From: JAFGPS01 sp964570855
GTDB taxonomy: Bacteria; Planctomycetota; Phycisphaerae; Sedimentisphaerales; Anaerobacaceae
DNA: 15,868 nt
Assembly (NCBI GenBank): GCA_964570855.1
Contig: CAZMZR010000078.1
Location: forward strand, 1-15,868
Direction: 5' to 3'
The position numbers were made by a program, and so were the translations under genes. Below are positions 1 through 7,456 of the stretch, in pieces (within the stretch, counting starts at the first letter, position 1; each line of letters begins with the position of its first letter). The notes beneath the pieces are model-generated. The model saw nothing but the letters and a program-made list of their open reading frames with translations. It was not told where the DNA came from and did not search any database.

Positions 1-338
1 TCGAAGAAACTAAAATTGCAAGGCAGATTTTAACAGCACTTGGCTTAAGCCGGAAATCCGGTCCGGAGCTTGTAGTGTGCCCGACGTGCGGAAGGGCCGA
101 AGTTGATATTATAAAACTAGCCCGGCGTGTCCAAAAGGCGGTACGGAAAATCAATAAGCCGCTGAGGATTGCCGTTATGGGCTGTGTCGTCAACGGCCCC
201 GGTGAGGCCGCCGATGCCGATATAGCCCTGTGCGGTGGAAAAGATAAGGCATACATCTATCGCAAAGGGCGAAGAATATCAATAGTTTCCGAGTCCGAAG
301 CCCTCGATGCTCTTTTGAGCCAGATCAAGAAACTATGA
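1..338 (+). CDS. ispG: 4-hydroxy-3-methylbut-2-enyl diphosphate synthase (IspG/GcpE), C-terminal part
   Basis: This is the 3' end of ispG; the gene runs off the left edge and the readable frame begins at base 3. IspG is the cytosolic iron-sulfur enzyme that reductively converts methylerythritol cyclodiphosphate to HMBPP in the MEP isoprenoid pathway. The remaining ~111 residues contain the C-terminal cluster-binding domain: the CPTCGR motif supplies two cysteine ligands, and MGCVVNGPGE supplies the third cysteine and the conserved glutamate. The tail (ADIALCGGKDKAYIYRKGR) also fits the family. A GTG at 75 is an internal valine codon, because the conserved sequence (ARQILTALGL...LVV) continues upstream in frame. 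The next gene starts 28 bases downstream on the same strand, so the two may be cotranscribed. Identification is secure; only the N-terminal TIM-barrel part is missing. Confidence 0.95.
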   Translation, partial: EETKIARQILTALGLSRKSGPELVVCPTCGRAEVDIIKLARRVQKAVRKINKPLRIAVMGCVVNGPGEAADADIALCGGKDKAYIYRKGRRISIVSESEALDALLSQIKKL

Positions 339-366
339 TGTTATAATAAAATCAGCGGATGGGGCC

Positions 367-1038
367 ATGGATACTCTAAGCACAACTCTTAAAAGATTTT
401 GCATTGCGTTTATCTTCAGTATTGCCTTCGGATATATTGAGGCCGCCGTAGTTGTGTACCTTAGAGAGATTTTTTATCCGGACGGATTCACCTTTCCCTT
501 AGTGATATTTAGTATTAATCCGCTCTGGAAGCGACTTTTATTGACGGAAATCGGCAGGGAGGCCTCGACGATAGTTTTAATCTCGACAGGGGCATGGTTG
601 TTCGGCAAAAATCTGCGGCAGCGAGTCGCTTATTTTTTAACTATCTTCGCTGTCTGGGATATTTTCTATTATGTTTGGCTGAAGGTCCTTCTTAACTGGC
701 CGGCGTCCCTTCTGGACTGGGATATACTGTTTTTAATACCGGTATGCTGGGCAAGCCCTGTGCTGGCGCCGATTTTAATTTCACTTGTGATGCTAATTTT
801 TGCCGTGGTAATACTCTATTGCGATTCCTGTTCAAGACCATTGAAAATAAATTTCTGCGATTGGATTGCTTTTTCCGTTGCCGCTCTTGTTATAGTCGTT
901 TCTTTTTGTATTCCCGGAGCGCATATCTCCAGGGAGGATTTCAGCTCACATTTCCATTGGTTATTGTTTGCTGCAGGTCTGTTGCCGGCCGTCTTAGTAT
1001 TCGCAAAATGCCTCATGAGGTCGAGATGCAAGCCGTGA
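367..1038 (+). CDS. Uncharacterised polytopic membrane protein
   Basis: I do not recognise a characterised family. The 223-residue protein is very hydrophobic, with about six predicted membrane helices (near residues 10-30, 64-80, 87-108, 118-128, 132-153 and 165-182, with a further hydrophobic stretch at 195-215). Polar and aromatic residues sit in the membrane-proximal segments: GYIEAAVVVYLRE at 22-34, EIGREAST at 61-68, WDIFYYVWLKVLLNWP at 97-112 and a WDILFLIPVCW block at 118-128. Such buried charged pairs suggest a specific function rather than a random hydrophobic frame. The start at 367 has only a loose G-rich sequence (GGATGGGG) before it. It lies 28 bases after ispG, so cotranscription is likely, but I infer no link to isoprenoid synthesis. 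It ends 45 bases before a convergent gene. Confidence 0.8.
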   Translation: MDTLSTTLKRFCIAFIFSIAFGYIEAAVVVYLREIFYPDGFTFPLVIFSINPLWKRLLLTEIGREASTIVLISTGAWLFGKNLRQRVAYFLTIFAVWDIFYYVWLKVLLNWPASLLDWDILFLIPVCWASPVLAPILISLVMLIFAVVILYCDSCSRPLKINFCDWIAFSVAALVIVVSFCIPGAHISREDFSSHFHWLLFAAGLLPAVLVFAKCLMRSRCKP

Positions 1039-1083
1039 TTTTGACGGCATAGTTCGAGAAACTAATAAATTTGAGCACTTCTG

Positions 1084-2223
1084 TTATCTGTTGTTCTCAG
1101 GTGTGGTAGTTCTGACTAACCTTCTGTTGGACTTTCCCTGTCCGTTGTCGTTTCTGTTCTGCGCAAATTCCTCGAATTTACCGAATATCATCTTACCCGC
1201 GGAGGTCTGAAGTGAGCTGGTTATGCTGATTACCAAATCCCGTCCGATTTTGTTCCGGGCGCCTTCAACGACAATCATAGTTCCGTCATCCAGGTAGCCG
1301 ATACCCTGATCGGCTTCTTCGCCGGGCTTGATAATCTTGACTTCCATCGTCTCACCCGGAAGGGCGACCACCTTGAGCGAATTTGCCAGATCATTTATAT
1401 TGATAACATCGACGTCACGCACCTGTGCAACTTTGCTGAGGTTATAATCCGTTGTTGCCACTCGTCCGTTGCAGGCTTTGGCAAACATTAACAGTTTCTG
1501 ATCGACTCCCTTGACCTCCTCGACTTCCGGAATGATTGTATCGTCGATTTCCACATCGATGGCGGAATCGCCCTGCATCTTGTTGAGCACATCAAGTCCC
1601 CGTCTTCCGCGGTTGCGTTTTAGTTTATGAGCGGAATCCGCTATCAACTGAAGCTCGCTGAGCACAAAACGGGGAACAAGCAGGGGGGCGTCGAAAAGAC
1701 GGCTGTGACACAAATCCACTATCCGCCCGTCGATGATTGCGGAAGTGTCTAAAATCAGCGGGCGGGCACCTTTGGTCTGCTTGGCGAATTCCACATAAGG
1801 AATCACAAACCGCACATCATCCTTGGTTCGCATTACTATACTGATAGTAAGATAACATATACATATCCCCAGCGTCCATTTGATGGCGGTAATCGCCGTT
1901 TGGGTTATATTAATCGCAAAGGTGACCGTTATCATTTCTACTACGGGTGCTAATACCCAGCTAAAGAGCATGCCGACCAATAAACCGAAGAACACACCCG
2001 CCAGGGCGGAAAACTTTTTCTTCGGCGTAAGAACTTCCAGCAGAAGGACAAAAACCACCATCCCGAAACCGCTCCAACTGACTGCTCTTAAATTGGTGTC
2101 GAACACCTCGTCGGAAGGTTCACCCGACTCGTCCAGAGTCATTCTTTGTGAGCTGATATTTACGAATAAAACAGCTACGATAACAACCACAAATAGAGCT
2201 CTAAAAATCCATAATAACTTCAT
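1084..2223 (-). CDS. Membrane-anchored PIN-TRAM domain protein (YacL-like)
   Basis: This 379-residue protein has an N-terminal membrane region with about four helices (residues 7-24, 50-66, 72-95 and 111-131), a PIN nuclease-fold domain (about 155-282) and a TRAM domain (about 285-348), followed by a polar basic tail. The PIN acidic residues are visible: D159 in LILDTSAIIDGRI, E190 in VLSELQ, D241 in KGVDQKLL and D259 in ATTDYNL. The TRAM part has the typical GQGIGYLDDGTMIVVEGAR-type core. PIN domains are metal-dependent ribonucleases and TRAM domains bind RNA, so a membrane-tethered RNase role is plausible; the Bacillus relative YacL is not well understood. A strong GGGAGG lies just upstream of the ATG (on the minus strand, bases 2233-2238). 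It is divergent from the protease gene across a 347-base spacer. The tail after residue 350 is low complexity and of unknown use. Confidence 0.92.
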   Translation of the reverse strand: MKLLWIFRALFVVVIVAVLFVNISSQRMTLDESGEPSDEVFDTNLRAVSWSGFGMVVFVLLLEVLTPKKKFSALAGVFFGLLVGMLFSWVLAPVVEMITVTFAINITQTAITAIKWTLGICICYLTISIVMRTKDDVRFVIPYVEFAKQTKGARPLILDTSAIIDGRIVDLCHSRLFDAPLLVPRFVLSELQLIADSAHKLKRNRGRRGLDVLNKMQGDSAIDVEIDDTIIPEVEEVKGVDQKLLMFAKACNGRVATTDYNLSKVAQVRDVDVININDLANSLKVVALPGETMEVKIIKPGEEADQGIGYLDDGTMIVVEGARNKIGRDLVISITSSLQTSAGKMIFGKFEEFAQNRNDNGQGKSNRRLVRTTTPENNR

Positions 2224-2384
2224 AGTTATAAACCTCCCTATAATGACAATGATAATAATATATTTGAATAATGACTATTGTACTGTTTCGCAGTTCAACT
2301 ATCAATAAACATATTTTCTTTTTGACAGGCGTCATCTTTTCATTCATTCGAGTTAAAATGCTTTTTGAAGCGTTATTTTTAAGT

Positions 2385-2404
2385 GGCCGAGAAGCAACTC
2401 GGCC
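2385..2404. repeat. Short perfect inverted repeat (hairpin)
   Basis: GGCCGAG (2385-2391) and CTCGGCC (2398-2404) form a perfect 7-bp stem with a 6-base loop, GC-rich within AT-rich sequence. Neither strand shows a clean T-run directly after the stem, so it does not look like an ordinary intrinsic terminator. It would lie in the 5' leader of the PIN-TRAM transcript if that promoter is further upstream. It could also be a protein-binding site. Confidence 0.4.
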
Positions 2405-2466
2405 CAAAGAAAGCTCCACGGTCTAAAAACTACTTGTTTATGCGATTGTTTTGGATTTAAAAAATC

Positions 2467-2504
2467 TTGACACTGCGAACTTGTTGGCAATAAAATCGTA
2501 TAAT
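2467..2504 (+). promoter_or_regulatory. Probable sigma-70-type promoter for the protease gene
   Basis: A perfect TTGACA (2467-2472) is followed after 18 bases by TAAAAT (2491-2496), a good -35/-10 pair. A perfect TATAAT also lies at 2499-2504, but 26 bases from the TTGACA, so it would need a different -35. The start codon is about 65-75 bases downstream. This is pattern matching only. Confidence 0.5.
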
Positions 2505-2570
2505 AATTCGTTAAATTACTATTTTTTGCGTTTTCAAATCACATATTTTTAGGGCTGATCGGAGATTGAA

Positions 2571-4055
2571 ATGAATATTAACTGTGGAAGAAAAAAGAAA
2601 ATTCTCTCGAAATATCTGGTGATTTCAACCCTTTTTATAGTGCTGGCTGCGGCCCCGGCTACGGTTTTTGCAGAAGAACAGGACAGCATTGCTACTCTGC
2701 GGAAGATGGGTAAAGCTTTTGCATCTATTGCGGAAAAGGCGTCACCGGCGGTAGTTGGAATCAAAGCAGAGAGAACCGTTACCCAATACCGGCAGTCGCC
2801 GTTAGGTGATCAATACTTCGATCCTTTCGGGGAAGATTTGTTCGATTATTTCTTCAGACGTTCTCCGCGTCAGCGCCAGCAGCAACCACAACGTAGATAC
2901 CAGGTGCCGCGAACGGCACAGGGTTCCGGCTTTATTATCTCTACCGACGGTTACATACTCACAAACAATCATGTGGTCGAAGAAGCCGAAAAAGTCGAGG
3001 TTGAGCTTACCGACGGTCGAAAGTATTCCGCGGTAATTACCGGAACGGACCCGGAGTCGGATATTGCTGTTTTGAAAATTGACGCCAAGAACCTGCAATG
3101 CCTTGAATTGGCCGACTCCAATAAGCTCGAAGTCGGCGAATGGGTCCTTGCTATCGGTAACCCGCTCGGACTAAGCCATACCGTAACCGCCGGTATTGTC
3201 AGTGCCAAAGGGAGAAACAGATTGGGCCTGGCCACACTCGAGGACTTTATTCAGACGGATGCGGCGATAAATTTCGGTAATTCGGGAGGGCCTCTTATAA
3301 ATCTTGACGGGAAAGTTGTCGGAATCAACTCTGCTATTGCAGGCTCGACCGGTAATATAGGAATTGGTTTTGCCGTGCCGATTAACATGGCAAAGTACGC
3401 TTATCAGCAGATTATCGAAAGCGGGACTGTCGAGAGAGGACTGCTTGGTGTCAGCAATATAGAGGATCTAACACCTGAAAACGCTTCGTTCTTCGGTCTG
3501 GATGAAGATACCAAAGGTGTGCTTATTCCGAATGTGATTGAAGATTCAGCGGCGGACAAGGCAGGGCTGACGCATAACGATGTCATTCTCGAAGTTGATG
3601 GCAAGCCCGTTGAGTCGGCTCTCGATTTACAGAACCGCATATCAATGCTCAAACCCGGCACGAAAATCGAATTAACTATTTGGCGTGAGGGAAAACGAAA
3701 GAAAATCAATTTAGAGCTTGGCAAACGTTCGTCGGTAGATCAACTTACCGGTAATTTACAAACAGAGACGGCCGAAGAATTGGGTTTTGCCGTGGAAACA
3801 CTTACCGATGAATTAAAAGAACGTTACGGCTATGAAGCCCAAACCGGAGTTGTTGTTAAAAGCATAGAACCAACCTCGCAGGCTGCACGCAGCGGCATAT
3901 CGGCAGGTACATTAATTAAAGAAGTCAACCGACAACCGGTTAGAAATACACAGGAGTTCTATCAGGCGATAGAAGCAGCTAAAAAACAGGGGCGAATTCT
4001 GTTGTTGGTTAATATCGAAGGTACCAATTATTTTGTTATTTTGAATTTGAGCTAA
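2571..4055 (+). CDS. htrA: HtrA/Deg-family periplasmic serine protease with two PDZ domains
   Basis: This complete 494-residue HtrA/Deg protease would act in the periplasm or cell envelope, degrading or holding misfolded exported proteins. An N-terminal signal peptide (basic RKKK, hydrophobic 15-30, likely cleavage after VFA34) is followed by the trypsin-like domain. The catalytic triad is visible: H134 in TNNHV, D164 in ESDIAVLKI and S238 in GNSGGP. A Gln/Arg-rich stretch (RQRQQQPQRR, about 100-109) corresponds to the variable LA-loop region. PDZ1 spans about 289-382 and PDZ2 about 405-490. The length matches DegP/DegQ-type proteins with two PDZ domains. GGAG at 2561-2564 lies six bases before the ATG. 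A promoter at 2467-2504 and a terminator at 4096-4122 suggest a single-gene unit. Family assignment is firm; whether it is a DegP, DegQ or MucD equivalent cannot be told from the sequence. Confidence 0.96.
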   Translation: MNINCGRKKKILSKYLVISTLFIVLAAAPATVFAEEQDSIATLRKMGKAFASIAEKASPAVVGIKAERTVTQYRQSPLGDQYFDPFGEDLFDYFFRRSPRQRQQQPQRRYQVPRTAQGSGFIISTDGYILTNNHVVEEAEKVEVELTDGRKYSAVITGTDPESDIAVLKIDAKNLQCLELADSNKLEVGEWVLAIGNPLGLSHTVTAGIVSAKGRNRLGLATLEDFIQTDAAINFGNSGGPLINLDGKVVGINSAIAGSTGNIGIGFAVPINMAKYAYQQIIESGTVERGLLGVSNIEDLTPENASFFGLDEDTKGVLIPNVIEDSAADKAGLTHNDVILEVDGKPVESALDLQNRISMLKPGTKIELTIWREGKRKKINLELGKRSSVDQLTGNLQTETAEELGFAVETLTDELKERYGYEAQTGVVVKSIEPTSQAARSGISAGTLIKEVNRQPVRNTQEFYQAIEAAKKQGRILLLVNIEGTNYFVILNLS

Positions 4056-4095
4056 AAGAACCAAAAACATATAAACCTTTATATATTAAGTACAT

Positions 4096-4122
4096 AGCCT
4101 CGCTTGCCGCGGGGCTTTTTTA
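4096..4122 (+). terminator. Rho-independent terminator after the protease gene
   Basis: AGCCTCGC (4096-4103) pairs with GCGGGGCT (4109-4116) in an 8-bp stem with one G-T wobble and a 5-base loop (TTGCC), directly followed by a run of T. It lies about 40 bases after the stop codon and is in the right place and orientation to end the htrA transcript. Confidence 0.85.
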
Positions 4123-4583
4123 TTAATATCGGGATACGTGATTATTGTCGTTTATTGATTCCTGGTTTAACAAGGCGGCTAAAATATCAAACCGCAGGGT
4201 GAGAAATACGAAAAAGTCATGTGAAAATACCGGGTAATATATATAGGGAATCTTCGCGATAATGAAAGTATTGCTTGACAATACAGGGGTAAATTTGGTA
4301 AAAATCATTATATAGCAAGTATATTTTGCGTCAAGAAGGGCCTTTTATAACACATATAACACGGACTCGATATTGTATTGCATCTGAGTTTCATGGAGAT
4401 TTTGTATGTAATTATATCTAAATTTTAGAGTCGAAATAGTGTTTTTGGGATATGTAATTTTATTAGTTGAGGGATTTGAAGGAGGAAGGTCATTTCCTGC
4501 ATAAAAAATTATTCTGGTTGGGTATATGAAGTAGTTTGGTGAGGACAAAATCATTTTCGTTTGTTTTCACCCTTTTATTTTAT
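4123..4583. other. Long AT-rich non-coding leader region
   Basis: About 460 bases lie between the htrA terminator and the ribosome site of the LamG gene. Minus-strand open frames at 4123-4308 and 4345-4554 have no ribosome site I would trust and no recognisable protein features. A TTGACA at 4275-4280 lacks a good -10 at normal distance. The region probably contains the promoter and a long 5' leader for the downstream secreted protein, but no riboswitch or binding site was recognised. Confidence 0.5.
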
Positions 4584-4590
4584 AGGAGGA
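4584..4590 (+). promoter_or_regulatory. Strong ribosome binding site that sets the LamG protein start
   Basis: AGGAGGA lies five bases before the ATG at 4596. It decides the start: the in-frame GTG at 4536 has no such site and would put 20 extra residues before an otherwise clean signal peptide. Confidence 0.85.
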
Positions 4591-4595
4591 TTATT

Positions 4596-7097
4596 ATGTG
4601 TAAAAAATTTATTTATCTGATATCTGTTTTAACGCTCTCAGTCATGTCCACCGGCTATGCCGACGTGGTTATAGGTGACTGGGAAAACGGCTCTTATGAC
4701 GGTTGGATCGACTGGGGTGCGGGGGGGGTCACGATTGAGTCAATTGGAGAACCCAAGTACACTTTCAGTCCAATAGGCGCGACGCTCGGCAACAGTGCAT
4801 TAAAGGTCAGCCCGGGCAGCGGGTGGCAACAGAATTTATCCATTTCTTTGGCAGACATAGGTGCGATGGACGCTTTTTTGGACAACAAGGCGTTCTCGAT
4901 TGACGTCACCTATAATAGCGCAGACTGGGATCCGACGACTACTTTTGCTCAGGTTTATCAGGTTAGTTTCAATAATAATGGCTTTGGATGGCATGATGTA
5001 GGTGGATCGGCAGCACCGACCGGCGCGTCCGGTGTGGTGTTTACTGATACACTCAATCCCGATTCCCCGGGAGCAATACCTATTATTAATCCGGGTATTG
5101 AGGGCACCACCATTACGGGAACGTGGACATGGGATTACTCCGGTGTAATTGACGAGTTTGCGTCTCCGACGTACATCCAGATTGTTATTGCAACGAATTC
5201 TAATGCACCCGGTGCGTATTATTTTGACAATGCGCGGTTAGTGGGTTCCGGCAATTTAATGGCGCTAAATCCTTCTCCGGCGGACGCAGCGACGGACGTG
5301 CGGAGAGACCCAACTCTTACATGGAAGGGGGCAATGAATATCGACACGCACAATATATATTTAGGAACTAATTTCAGTGATGTAAACGATGCCACACCGG
5401 ATGTGCATCCGAATGTGACTTTTGCCCAATTGGATGTAAATAATTTCGCACCCGGAAACCTTCAGTTCAACACGACCTACTATTGGCGGGTGGATGAGTT
5501 AAATGATACGGATGTCTGGAAGGGAGCTGTCTGGAACTTTACGGTCGGCTACTATCTGATTGTGGACGATATGGAAGCCTATAACGGTCTTAATCCCGAC
5601 GTGGAGGGAAGCAACAGGATATTTTTGGCATGGTTGGATGGCTATGACATCACGGGCAATGGTTCGCTTGTAGGTAACGATATACCTCCTTTTGTCGAGC
5701 AAAACAATGTTCACGGTGGTAATCAGTCGATGCCGTTTTACTATGATAACAACATGCAGTATTCAGAGGCAAAGAAAACCTTAAGTGAGCAGCGAGACTG
5801 GACCGCCGAAGGAGTAAAAGCTTTATCGATATGGTTCTATGGCGACCCTGATAATGACCTCGAACAAATGTATGTATCAGTCGGTAACAGTACAGGGCTT
5901 CCCGTTACCATCAATCATCCTAATCCTGCCGCCATACAGACGGCAGAATGGCAGGAGTGGAACGTTGACCTTAAACAATTCGAAGATGCCGGGATTGACC
6001 TGGCTGATGTTGATAGTATTGCTATCGGTTTTGGTGATAAGGATAATCTGCAGGCCGGCGGTACGGGCACGGTGCTTTTCGACGATGTTCGTCTGTATCC
6101 GCCCAGGTGCATTCTTTCGGAACGTACGCCTGAATTCGCCAAGCTCGATTTCGAACCTGCCGGCGACCCTGCGGGCGATTGTGTGATAGACTATCGAGAA
6201 ATTGAAGTAATGGCACGTGACTGGCTTGTTGAGGATGAGGTTACTGCTACTGCATCGCCGGGCACATCGGGACTGGTTGGATATTATCCGATGAACGAGG
6301 GGACCGGAACCACTATGGCGGATGCCTCCGGCTTTAATCACCGCGGAACTTTCACCGGTGGCTTGTCATGGGTCTTACCCGGCATAATGGACAGCGCTTC
6401 TGCTATTCACATGGATGGCAGCCCGGGCAGCAGGGTTAGTATCGGCAACTGGAATCCCGCTGCGGGAACGGGTAGTATGACCTTAGCTCTCTGGATCAAG
6501 TGGGCCGGACCGCGTGAAAACCCTGGAGGTCAGCCTCAGGGCTTGATTTGTAAAAGGGATGGTTGGTCAGCCGACGATTTAATGTTTATGTTGGAACTGG
6601 ATACTCCCGATAATGCGAATACACGAGGTTCGATAGGCCTTCGACAGTACAGCAGTGGAAATACAGATGTTTATACTGAGACCGGTGTGATGAACCAATA
6701 TATCGGCCAGTGGACGCATGTGGCCGCCACATTCGATGGAACCATCGCCAGGATTTATATAAACGGCTGGGAAGCGGCGTCCGGGCCGTTTTCATTTGCC
6801 AATGGGACAACCGCCGGTTTGACGATAGGTAATAACAGTAGTGAATCATGGCCCGACTGTCCCGGAGTTTTTAAAGGCTATATGGATGAAGTTCGCATCT
6901 ATAATCGTGCTTTGACGGCGGCTCAGGTTGCATACCTGGCTGATACGACTCCGGCGGATGGTGAATTACATTCAGTACCATCGAAAGCCGAGTTTTACGA
7001 GGTTGGTGACCAAAGCGTCGTAATGGTCAATTTCAATGACTTTGCCGTTTTGGCCCAACAGTGGTTAAGCCAAATGCAGTGGCCGTACAGTGATTGA
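4596..7097 (+). CDS. Secreted multidomain LamG protein (probable carbohydrate-binding or surface protein)
   Basis: This 833-residue exported protein has a signal peptide (MCKKFIYLIS..., cleavage near GYA22). Domains in order: an N-terminal beta-rich, probably galactose-binding-like region (about 23-215, opening GDWENGSYDGW); an Fn3-like domain (about 222-317, LNPSPADAATDVRRDPTLTW to TYYWRVDEL...WNFTV); a module starting LIVDDMEAYNGLNP and ending GTVLFDDVRLYP (about 321-502); a dockerin-like stretch (GDCVIDYREIEVMARDWL, about 527-544); a LamG/concanavalin-like domain (about 557-782, GYYPMNEGTGTTMADASG to GYMDEVRIYNRALT); and a second degenerate dockerin-like end (VNFNDFAVLAQQWL, about 811-824). 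No catalytic domain is apparent, so binding or a structural surface role is more likely than hydrolysis. No sortase or PEP-CTERM anchor is seen. The gene stands alone between two terminators. The architecture resembles planctomycete polysaccharide-associated proteins; its ligand is unknown. Confidence 0.9.
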   Translation: MCKKFIYLISVLTLSVMSTGYADVVIGDWENGSYDGWIDWGAGGVTIESIGEPKYTFSPIGATLGNSALKVSPGSGWQQNLSISLADIGAMDAFLDNKAFSIDVTYNSADWDPTTTFAQVYQVSFNNNGFGWHDVGGSAAPTGASGVVFTDTLNPDSPGAIPIINPGIEGTTITGTWTWDYSGVIDEFASPTYIQIVIATNSNAPGAYYFDNARLVGSGNLMALNPSPADAATDVRRDPTLTWKGAMNIDTHNIYLGTNFSDVNDATPDVHPNVTFAQLDVNNFAPGNLQFNTTYYWRVDELNDTDVWKGAVWNFTVGYYLIVDDMEAYNGLNPDVEGSNRIFLAWLDGYDITGNGSLVGNDIPPFVEQNNVHGGNQSMPFYYDNNMQYSEAKKTLSEQRDWTAEGVKALSIWFYGDPDNDLEQMYVSVGNSTGLPVTINHPNPAAIQTAEWQEWNVDLKQFEDAGIDLADVDSIAIGFGDKDNLQAGGTGTVLFDDVRLYPPRCILSERTPEFAKLDFEPAGDPAGDCVIDYREIEVMARDWLVEDEVTATASPGTSGLVGYYPMNEGTGTTMADASGFNHRGTFTGGLSWVLPGIMDSASAIHMDGSPGSRVSIGNWNPAAGTGSMTLALWIKWAGPRENPGGQPQGLICKRDGWSADDLMFMLELDTPDNANTRGSIGLRQYSSGNTDVYTETGVMNQYIGQWTHVAATFDGTIARIYINGWEAASGPFSFANGTTAGLTIGNNSSESWPDCPGVFKGYMDEVRIYNRALTAAQVAYLADTTPADGELHSVPSKAEFYEVGDQSVVMVNFNDFAVLAQQWLSQMQWPYSD

Positions 7098-7147
7098 TGG
7101 AACTTTGTTGTATGTAGCCTGAAAAATTGTATTTTATCGATTCTTTC

Positions 7148-7183
7148 GGCCTATACTGAATAACTCAGTATAGGCCTTTTTTT
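7148..7183 (+). terminator. Perfect Rho-independent terminator after the LamG gene
   Basis: GGCCTATACTGA (7148-7159) and TCAGTATAGGCC (7165-7176) form a perfect 12-bp stem with a 5-base loop, followed by seven T residues (7177-7183). It lies 50 bases after the LamG stop codon. Confidence 0.95.
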
Positions 7184-7450
7184 ATTGGAGCCGGGCGGTG
7201 TTAACAGGAAAACCGATATAATCCAAACATCTGTAAACACATATATAGACATAATTAAAAGTAATGGGGGAGTTTTATTTTGACCGATTAAACCCGCGGG
7301 CAATTATGACCGATACCTCACGTAGATTTATCCGCCGGTTCGTGTTGCGGATTAGTTCGGGGCAGGGAGGCGTTGGTCCGATAAGCAGGTATGGTTGTTA
7401 TGCAATTTGCCCTTATGGCCGGAGCTGAGAGGTTTTTGGTCGGGCGGGAG
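7184..7450. other. Intergenic region and leader before the sigma factor gene
   Basis: About 267 bases with no recognised gene. A perfect TATAAT at 7217-7222 has no convincing -35 at normal spacing. A 20-codon frame, ATG at 7391 to TAA at 7451-7453 (MVVMQFALMAGAERFLVGRE), ends four bases before the likely sigma factor start and is in the same reading frame. It could be a leader peptide, a remnant, or chance. Confidence 0.4.
7446..7450 (+). promoter_or_regulatory. Ribosome binding site supporting an ATC start for the sigma factor
   Basis: GGGAG lies six bases before ATC at 7457, a standard distance. No ATG, GTG or TTG occurs in frame between the TAA at 7451 and the TTG at 7511, and no comparable site precedes the TTG. 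The site therefore argues for initiation at or near 7457. Confidence 0.45.
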
Positions 7451-7456
7451 TAAGCT

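Larger units (their letters stand above)
2224..2570. other. Divergent intergenic region
   Basis: A 347-base AT-rich spacer separates the PIN-TRAM gene (minus) from the htrA-like gene (plus). It holds the PIN-TRAM ribosome site at its left end, a perfect 7-bp hairpin at 2385-2404, and promoter-like hexamers at 2467-2504 directed towards the protease. No convincing gene is seen; short minus-strand frames here lack recognisable protein features. Confidence 0.6.

Noticed and set aside
4275..4280. TTGACA as a -35 element for the LamG gene
   Set aside because: No acceptable -10 lies 16-18 bases downstream; the nearest AT-rich match is about 27 bases away.
4123..4554. Two minus-strand frames (4123-4308 and 4345-4554) in the spacer before the LamG gene
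   Set aside because: They are short and in AT-rich sequence, with no trustworthy ribosome site or protein features. The first overlaps the end of the htrA terminator.
4536..4595. An in-frame GTG start giving 20 more residues on the LamG protein
   Set aside because: The AGGAGGA five bases before the ATG at 4596 and the clean signal peptide beginning there make 4596 the better start.
5877..6341. A 154-codon minus-strand open frame inside the LamG gene
   Set aside because: It lies antisense to a well-supported gene, has a composition typical of a shadow frame, and shows no recognisable domain.
7217..7222. TATAAT as the sigma factor gene promoter
   Set aside because: No -35-like sequence or extended -10 is found at normal spacing, so it is noted only within the spacer.
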